A stretch of DNA of 64,000 bases, taken from contig NZ_JACXAE010000134.1 in NCBI RefSeq assembly GCF_014698965.1, forward strand, positions 212,651 through 276,650, written 5' to 3'. Each line of letters starts with the position of its first letter. Positions within the stretch are counted from its first letter, which is position 1. This DNA is from Iningainema tapete BLCC-T55 (lineage in GTDB: Bacteria; Cyanobacteriota; Cyanobacteriia; Cyanobacteriales; Nostocaceae). This document shows positions 58,129 to 64,000 of this stretch, piece by piece. The position numbers and the translations under genes were made by a program. Below the pieces are notes generated by a model that worked only from the letters and a program-made list of their open reading frames with translations, was not told the origin of the DNA and did not search any database.

Positions 58129-58181
58129 GCAATCATAAATAATTTAATAAAAATGTGATAATAAAACATAAATCTTGCTAT

Positions 58182-58230
58182 GGTAGCTGCTCGCCGTGAA
58201 CTCGACGCGAAAATGGAAGATTGCGATCGC
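58182..58230. repeat. Direct repeat copy 2 flanking the GNAT gene pair
   Basis: Matches 57003-57053. In this copy a short frame (ATG 58180, 17 codons, ending just after GCGATCGC at TAA) is open, as if it were the 3' end of a coding fragment. Confidence 0.65.
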
Positions 58231-58358
58231 TAACACGACGAGGACAATGAGGAAAAGTAACTCTTTAGGTACTTGACACACATTACGTCTTGCTGTTTCA
58301 GTTGTGCTTTTGCATAACTTTTAGGGGTATTTGCGCATTTTTTTCTAGCCTTGATTAT

Positions 58359-58727
58359 TTAACTTACTCGTTGAAGATAGTCATAGTGTTCGTTATCTAC
58401 ACACTTCAACAACTCTTGCAACTTCCTAAGTCGCTGAGTTCCATCCTGATACTCTTGTTTTGAAGGTGAGTCTCCTAGCTTAGTTAACACAGAGTCACAT
58501 TCGCTGATAATCTCCTTACCTAAAAAAGCTTTTAGCTTCTTACGATTACCTTTAGATAACATAACTAGAGGTAGTGTCTGTTTTTCACCGTCTATTAAAA
58601 TTTTTCTAGGTACAGATTTGCCTATCTTAGAGAAATCAGATTTCGCCAACCACTCATAAATTTCATCTATTAATTCTACATCATGCGGTGGATGACCGTT
58701 TTTTGAATAAAAGCTGATTTCTAACAT
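58359..58727 (-). CDS. Hypothetical protein, fourth gene of AAA operon
   Basis: 122 residues, no recognised family, mixed charged sequence with a helical C-terminus (SKQEYQDGTQRLRKLQELLKC). The ATG overlaps the previous stop by one base (TAATG), strong evidence for translational coupling in the AAA operon. Confidence 0.7.
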   Translation of the reverse strand: MLEISFYSKNGHPPHDVELIDEIYEWLAKSDFSKIGKSVPRKILIDGEKQTLPLVMLSKGNRKKLKAFLGKEIISECDSVLTKLGDSPSKQEYQDGTQRLRKLQELLKCVDNEHYDYLQRVS

Positions 58728-58933
58728 TAGCCTTCCTCCTGAGCTTCACGCTCCATAAACTCTCTTTCAGGAATATTCTCTGCCCATGCTATGTTGGCGG
58801 CGTCAAACTTTTCCTTAGCCTGTTTAGTAATTTTTCCTGTAGTTAAAACTGATACTACGGTTCCTTTATCTATAATTTTCTGCGCCAAGGTTCCATCGAT
58901 GATTTTACGAGACTTAATTTCAATATAAGACAT
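58727..58933 (-). CDS. Hypothetical 68-residue protein, Mrr-like fragment?
   Basis: The start MSYIEIKSRK followed by GTVVSVLTTGKITKQAKEKF and IAWAENI weakly resembles the ExK strand and the VxTTGxFTxxAxxxA helix of Mrr-type PD-(D/E)XK domains. At 68 residues it would be only the second half of such a fold, so a nuclease role is a guess. Third gene of the AAA operon, 16 nt after the second. Confidence 0.6.
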   Translation of the reverse strand: MSYIEIKSRKIIDGTLAQKIIDKGTVVSVLTTGKITKQAKEKFDAANIAWAENIPEREFMEREAQEEG

Positions 58934-58949
58934 TGTTTTATTATTAATT

Positions 58950-59156
58950 TTAACTATTATATTTATTTTGAATCTGACGGACTATCTCTTGTACTCGTGG
59001 TGCATCCTCTGGCTTTATAATTAATATGTCACCATTGCGGTTATTACCAGTTGTTCTTTCAGCAAAAATACCTTCTTCCTTTAACTTGTCTATAACCCAG
59101 CCAATAAAGTTTCTGTGTACTATTAATTTGTAAATCATCTTATCTTCATCAGTCAT
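58950..59156 (-). CDS. Hypothetical 68-residue protein, second gene of AAA operon
   Basis: No family recognised. The sequence alternates predicted helix and strand (LIVHRNFIGWVIDKLKEEGIFAE, GDILIIKPEDAPRVQEIVRQI), compatible with a small alpha-beta adaptor. Its start overlaps the AAA gene stop by 8 nt. Confidence 0.65.
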   Translation of the reverse strand: MTDEDKMIYKLIVHRNFIGWVIDKLKEEGIFAERTTGNNRNGDILIIKPEDAPRVQEIVRQIQNKYNS

Positions 59157-60045
59157 TTGATAGCTCCTTAAATACGTCTTTCAAGTGTTGATGGGTTGAA
59201 AAGCCTTTTTCAAAAACTTCAACCAATCTTTCCTGCATATAAATAGAGCTATCAGCACATAATTTATCAACTAATAAATCTTTATACAAGCTCTTTATAT
59301 CTCCAACAGTGAATTCACGTTGCTGATAAATAGCGTATAGCTTATCAGCTTCCTTTTCTGTAAGTGTAACCTTAAGTGGTTGATTTAAATAATCAACGTA
59401 TAGCTTGAACTCTTCCCTTGACAAACTTGAATCTACTGACCTTTTCAAAGAAAATCTACGTACTACCGCTGTGTCCAAAAGCTGGGGTACATTAGTAATT
59501 CCAAATAATAAAAAGCGTTGGTTAGTCGCCGAGTTAAGTTGATCAAGTTCCAGCATCAAAGTTGCCATTGCTCTACGAACAGCATCATGCTCTTGAGCGC
59601 GACTCCGACTCATGCAGAATGTATCTAGCTCATCTAATAATAAAAATACTGATGTTCCATCTAAGCAAATCTTTCTCAATTCTTGAAATATTTGCTCTAG
59701 GTTGCGTGAAGACTGACCTAAAGCCGGATCAAGCATTCGACCAATATTAACAGTATAAAAGTTAATTTCATTAGTAACTTCTTGCTTAATCTGGTCAAAA
59801 AGAAAATAGCACAAACTGGTCTTACCCGTATTAGGTGGTCCATAAAGTAAAACAGATGGTGCAAGGTCATAAAGACTGAAATAACTTAGCATAGAGGCAT
59901 CAGCCGTCAATATAGCCTTACAAAATCGAAATAAATAGTTTTGTAATTCATCTAACCCAAATAGTTTTCGGTGAACTATTTTGCGCTGAATTTCAGCATG
60001 GTTAAATTGCAACAATCCACTGCAACCGTGAATAATACCACTCAT
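59149..60045 (-). CDS. Classical AAA ATPase, first gene of a four-gene operon
   Basis: 298 residues, single AAA module. Walker A GPPNTGKTS (69-77), Walker B VFLLLDELDT (133-142; D138, E139), and a second region of homology ending in two arginines (LLDTAVVRRF, R196 and R197), which marks the classical AAA (spastin/FtsH/Vps4-like) clade rather than TniB or MoxR types. No protease or nuclease domain is fused. N-terminal 60 residues are unique. Three small genes follow with overlaps or a 16-nt gap, so the four products probably act together. Confidence 0.85.
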   Translation of the reverse strand: MSGIIHGCSGLLQFNHAEIQRKIVHRKLFGLDELQNYLFRFCKAILTADASMLSYFSLYDLAPSVLLYGPPNTGKTSLCYFLFDQIKQEVTNEINFYTVNIGRMLDPALGQSSRNLEQIFQELRKICLDGTSVFLLLDELDTFCMSRSRAQEHDAVRRAMATLMLELDQLNSATNQRFLLFGITNVPQLLDTAVVRRFSLKRSVDSSLSREEFKLYVDYLNQPLKVTLTEKEADKLYAIYQQREFTVGDIKSLYKDLLVDKLCADSSIYMQERLVEVFEKGFSTHQHLKDVFKELSND

Positions 60046-60414
60046 ATTTATAAAGTTAAAGAACTTTAAACCTTTTGTGCTACCTAAGAGTCAAGTGGAA
60101 GCATGTCACTGTTGTAGATAACTCAAACACTCAGCTTCCCATACAGATAGGAGCAGCAATCTGCTAAAACCGCAGCAGATATTCTCCTGCTTCCATTAAG
60201 CATTAGAATTTGTAGTGCATCTGTCTATTTGCTTGACTGCTGACTTGACTGCCCCTGACCCAATCAAACAAATCTGTTTAGCTTGATAATACCAGTATTT
60301 AACCAGGAGATGTCAGTGGTTGTCAAGAGCTTTATGAAAGTTTTATACAACCTTGAAGGTGTAATCAGCAATTGGAAAAATCAAGCTTTCACATCTTCCT
60401 ATCTAGTAAGTTCT
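60046..60414. other. Gap upstream of the AAA operon
   Basis: About 370 nt with no visible gene; expected to hold the AAA operon promoter. A self-complementary CTGCT...AGCAG block occurs near 60150-60180. The IS1634-like terminal repeat begins at 60415. Confidence 0.5.
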
Positions 60415-62348
60415 AACTCCCGGTTCGCCTATTTTTTCAGGAGTTAGATAAAAGTGAGCAAAAGCGTAAAGGCAGAAATTACAAATCAGTACGAAGAGTC
60501 AGATAAAACATTTTATACACACTGAAGCGCGGACGAATACGTTCTCCTACCTGGGTAAGCGCCCGTGTACAAATAAGGAGTAAAAATTAGGTTTGTTTTT
60601 TTCTTTATTTAAAGTAAGTTGTGCTTTTCTAAGTTGTTAAAAACAGATATTTTCTGCTGTCAAAATTTCAATATTTTGGTGTTTCAGCCTTTGACGCTTG
60701 TCCGAGCGACTCTTATCCTACTCAGGAGTCAAAGATTGACCATCAAGTTGAGTATAGATAGCGATGGGGAACCCAAGTAAACCAAGAATACGCTCCTGTA
60801 AAGGAGAGAGATTAGTTAAATGGGCATACACCTCATTTTTCACCTCAATTAATATTAGTGTAATTTCTTTAAAAGCAGCAATTGCGTTCAGCAGTAGGGC
60901 GTGCAGTTGATCGCTTGGGATTACCTGTATAAAGTCCTGAAAGTTTTTCTTGATTTTCTTTAAGACTAGAACGTACCTGGAACTCTAATAAGGTTAAGAC
61001 ACGCAAACCAATGGAAAGTAGTCGAATCAAACCAGTAATATGGTCAACACGAAAGCAAGTAAATTGGTGTCAATGACAAGGGGAAACCTTTGAGTCTAGC
61101 AAATCCTCGCTCTGTCAAATACTCGTCCCTATAACAACGAACTGCTTGTTTAAGAGGCAGGATCGTTGAGGTTTGATTAGTAACGTAAACACGCCAACCC
61201 AATAATTTAATTTGTTGTGTAACAGCTGATTCCAAAATCTCAAAATCTAGCTTAATGGATGTTTCTTCTACAGTTTGAGGTAGTCTATCAAGATATCGCC
61301 TAGTAGTTTTTTGAACTGTTGTAATTTGAAGATTAATTTTAAATAGTCCATTAGTGCGATAACGTTTTAGAATCGCTGCTACAGATGCTTCCCATTGATC
61401 AAGGGATGTTAATTTTTTCTTGCCGCGACGTGGCTTTCTCAATTCTTCGAGAGCAGAGGAGGTTTTTTGTAAACGTTCACGCAACGACTTTTCTTCTGTT
61501 TCTGCTATGGCAAAAGAACGTACTATTAATTGTCGCTCTTTCCAAGTAAATTCTTTACCATCTACTTTAACTGTGTGAGCTAATTCCCGTTCAAAACCTT
61601 CGGCAATTTGCTTGTTTTCCCCATCCGCATAATCATAATCAATAGTCGTTAGTTGTTGCTCTCCATCCCAAACTCCTTGAAGATATTGTCCAATTTCTTC
61701 TCGTGTTATTTGTTTAGCGCTTAAGGGACAAAGATCAAAATCTTGACCCAGAGCAATGTGAGTACGAGTTGCTATTGATGCCATTTTACAGTCACCAACA
61801 TATAACATTCCTGATTTTTCAAGTGTCGAACGTACTTGGTTAATCGCTGGAATATATAATGGGTCATCGGCTTTATTTCCTGATAATATTTCCGTTGCTA
61901 TTGGCAGACCTAATGGGTCTAAAGTCGATAGCATAATTTTGACTTGTGCCAAGTCTGGTCGATGGTCTTTACTATGACCAAATTGAAATAGTCCGAATGT
62001 GTTTACGCCACAGTGACTACTAGCTGTTGTACTATCTAAACGTATCTTTTCTGGATTTAAATCGTAAACTTGTATAATGTTTCCAGAAAGTTCTGCCTCA
62101 AATCGTTTCCAATCATCATCTCTATTAAGATAACGTAATAGCGATTGCAGACGGTCGTCTGTAAGGTCTAATTCTTCTAACTTTTCCCCAACAAACATTT
62201 TTAATGTTTCTAACCTTTTCGCTACCCATCCTTGCACATGGTTTAAACGATGATCAGCTTGTGAAAGTATATGCGTCAACCAAATTACTGCTATACTCCC
62301 TAAGCTTTCTCCTTGCCAATTTCCATGTGTGGGGAAGTGCTGATCAAG

Positions 62349-63104
62349 GGCGTTGCATAATAGAGGGATGAATTGAGGAATTGTACTGTGCAATGTCTAT
62401 ACTGTGAGTAAAGCTGAGATTAGGAGAAATGGGAAGCGCAGAGGTAAACAAAATTACATTTGTACCCACTGCGGTCGTCAATTTATAGATGTCTATAGTC
62501 CACCGAAAGGATACTCCGATGAGATTAAAGTTGAATGTTTAAAGTTGTATGTTAACGGCATGGGATTTCGTGCAATTGAGCGTGCCACAGGAGTTCATCA
62601 TACAACTATCATTTATTGGGTTAAACAGATTGGTGAACAACTGCCCGATGCACCACCTGAATCTGAAATTCCCGAAGTTGCTGAAGCTGAGTGAATTGGA
62701 AACTTTTGTGGGTTCAAAAAAAAACAAAATTTGGCTTTGGACAGCGGTAAACCACTTTAGCCAAGGAATTCTGGCTTGGGTGTTGGGGGATCATAGTGCG
62801 GAAACATTCAAACCTCTATGGGACATTGTTTGCTGTTGGCGATGCTATTTCTATGTCACAGATGGATGGAAAGTGTATCCGAGTTTTATTGAGCCGGGAG
62901 ATCATATTGTAAGCAAAACATACATGACAAGAGTTGAAGGTAATTGTCCGTTTACGTCATTATCTAGCGCGACTGCATCGAAAAACATTATGTTATTCTA
63001 AATCAGTAGATATGCTGAAGTACTCAATTCGATTATTACTTCATTATCTGAAGTATTGGGAAATACCCGTATTAATTTAAATCATCCCGCATTTATGCAA
63101 CGCC
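62349..63104 (+). mobile_element. IS1-family element nested in the IS1634-like element
   Basis: 756 bp, close to the 768 bp of IS1. Terminal inverted repeats GGCGTTGCATAA...GGGATGA occur at 62349 and, complementary, at 63104. A 12-bp direct repeat GTGCTGATCAAG (62337-62348 and 63105-63116) flanks it, which restores the transposase frame when one copy is removed. Confidence 0.92.
62389..63080 (+). pseudogene. IS1 insA-insB genes, frameshifted
   Basis: InsA: the HTH and zinc-finger region (KRRGKQNYICTHCGRQFID) is open from GTG 62404 to 62694, but the first CxxC pair (CLYC, from 62389) is out of frame by two bases. InsB follows in another frame (LETFVGSKKNKIWLWTAV, DHSAETFKPLW, VTDGWKVYPSF) with a further shift near 62945; the true end (RLRHYLARLHRKT...) stops at 63080. 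Transposition from this copy is unlikely. Confidence 0.85.
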
Positions 63105-63309
63105 GTGCTGATCAAGTAGTTGCTTTACACCCATACGCTCTAATTGTGTTAGCAGTACAGGAATATCATCCACTCGTTCGTTTATAATTGTAGGTTCTGT
63201 ATGCATAAACCCGAAATTATACCTACTCTGTGCTTTTGTAAATAGCTCGCTGGGTATACTTTTGACTGCTTATTTTTCTAACTCATCAAAAAATGGGCGA
63301 ACCGGGAGT

Positions 63310-63566
63310 TCTAAACTATTTAGCTGTGTCATAACTAGTAACCCACATTCCGCACCCTAACTGTCACAAGTTCATTAGTACTTAACTAATTTTCAGTAAA
63401 TAGTATTTGTGAACTATAGACTGGAGTAGTATTTTAAGACTTAATGAGAATAGATATTATTAATAGACAATTGAGCCAAGCCAAAGCCAAAAAGCGTGTA
63501 TATAGCGTTTCCTAGCCTGAATCGGTACAAATTTATCTGTGTTTATGTAACTTTTCACTCCCCCCC
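63310..63566. other. AT-rich gap between IS1634-like and IS66 remnants
   Basis: No gene or clear structure is visible in these 257 nt. The segment just before the IS66 stop (63549-63567) has a run of C. Confidence 0.5.
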
Positions 63567-64000
63567 TCAAGCAGCAACGGGAATAGGAGGAGGCAATAAT
63601 CCCTTACGACCGAGAGCAATTACTTGGGCAATGTAAGACCAAGGATCTACTTTTCTCAACCGACAGGTTTCAATCACGCTGAAAAGTGAACAATAAGCCA
63701 AACTGCCTTCAAAAGTCCTCGTACCATAGCTAATCCGCCGTGCAATCACTGCATGTCTAAGGGCACGTTCAGCTTCATTATTGGTAGGTGGTAGTCCAGG
63801 ATGATGGACAAATGCAACTACAGCATCCCAGTCCCTTAAAATCAATGAGTGCGAGAGCTTTCAATTTGGGATGTTCTGCGGCTTGCGCTAGCCGACAGAC
63901 CCTGTAGAGGCGACCGGGGACTGGGTCAAGGTTGTTGTCCCCGTCGCCAGAGCCGAGGGTTTGTATTAGTTCCCTCAACTCTTCTAGGAGCCACTGTCCT
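63567..64000 (-). pseudogene. IS66-family transposase C-terminus, frameshifted, runs off the window
   Basis: From the right edge the frame reads GQWLLEELRELIQ...LKALALI and then shifts by one base at about 63843. It continues as LRDWDAVVAFVHHPGLPPTNNEAERALR, ending at 63567. TNNEAERALR is the hallmark of IS66 transposases, with the catalytic Glu. The upstream part lies beyond the window. Confidence 0.8.

Larger units (their letters stand above)
60718..63206 (-). pseudogene. IS1634-family transposase gene, split and frameshifted
   Basis: The start MHTEPTIINERVDDIP at 63206 runs to 63105, then the IS1 element intervenes, and the frame resumes at 62348 (DQHFPTHGNWQGES...). The DDE-type body (IRLDSTTASSHCG with Asp, KIMLSTLDPLGLP, MLYVGDCKMAS with Asp) is open to a frameshift near 61060, after PIY; the following GLIRLLSIGLRVLTLLEF segment is in another frame, with one more shift near 60890, ending at 60718. 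The gene is dead on three counts. Confidence 0.85.
60415..63309 (-). mobile_element. IS1634-like element, interrupted by IS1
   Basis: Terminal inverted repeats of ~38 bp with about five mismatches: AACTCCCGGTTCGCC at 60415 and its complement ending at 63309, each followed inward by an ATTTTTT and GAGTTAGA block. About 300 nt between the left repeat and the transposase stop hold no gene. No target duplication is evident at the outer ends. Confidence 0.75.

Noticed and set aside
59149..60045. AAA ATPase as TniB/TnsC of a Tn7-like or CAST element
   Set aside because: It has the classical AAA second region of homology with two arginines; no TnsB/TniA, TniQ or Cas12k-like gene lies nearby.
60413..60460. 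GGTTCGCC segment as a tRNA T-arm
   Set aside because: It belongs to the terminal inverted repeat of the IS1634-like element and has no cloverleaf context.

Overview
The window looks like a filamentous, probably heterocyst-forming (Nostocales-type) cyanobacterium. The evidence is the dense HIP1 octamer GCGATCGC, cyanobacterial core genes (ndhD, sqdB-sqdX, ycf35, ycf46, a GAF-GAF-PAS adenylate cyclase), a Gram-negative lipid A cluster (lpxC-fabZ-lpxA-lpxB behind an Omp85 gene), and repeat families typical of these genomes. No rRNA or tRNA gene was recognised.

Region 1 (1-20 kb) is a secretion and signalling island, mostly on the minus strand. In transcription order it runs: sigma-70-like factor, DUF1822 protein, CHAT-CHASE2 membrane protein, DUF928 protein, TpsA (filamentous haemagglutinin), TpsB (ShlB/FhaC-type transporter), and a CHAT-TPR protein that leaves the left edge. 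A second TpsA and a TPR lipoprotein/secreted protein lie upstream at 15.5-20 kb. The island is scarred. A broken two-gene module (small protein plus clan-AA aspartic protease remnant) sits between tpsA and tpsB. A partial copy of the CHAT-TPR gene start and a 50-bp piece of tpsB flank a DUF4351-like gene. PD-(D/E)XK (Rpn-type) genes are interspersed.

Region 2 (20-36.9 kb) carries export machinery: a 5'-truncated HlyD copy, an HNH/small-protein pair, an intact HlyD adaptor, a 5'-truncated ABC exporter, a TolC-like protein, a secreted cyanovirin-N-like lectin made of two near-identical repeats, and a MacA/MacB-permease-like pair without its ATPase. Next come two IS630-HTH-like paralogues that flank a PIN toxin-antitoxin module. 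An IS4/IS701-like element with 16-bp inverted repeats and a 4-bp target duplication splits the PIN gene; both halves can be read. A PpiC-type prolyl isomerase follows.

Region 3 (36.9-57 kb) is conserved housekeeping: ndhD, thrB, an orphan Phd-type antitoxin, ycf35, ycf46, sqdB-sqdX (sulfolipid synthesis), a CyaB1-like adenylate cyclase whose PAS region contains an in-frame 30-bp perfect palindrome of a dispersed family, purC, omp85, lpxC, fabZ, lpxA, lpxB, and a Tat-type aldo/keto reductase.

Region 4 (57-64 kb) is accessory DNA: a GNAT-like gene with a small partner between ~50-bp direct repeats; a compact four-gene operon of a classical AAA ATPase and three small unknown proteins, which is the best candidate for an undescribed system; an IS1634-like element interrupted by a 756-bp IS1 with 12-bp target duplication; and a frameshifted IS66 transposase end at the right edge.
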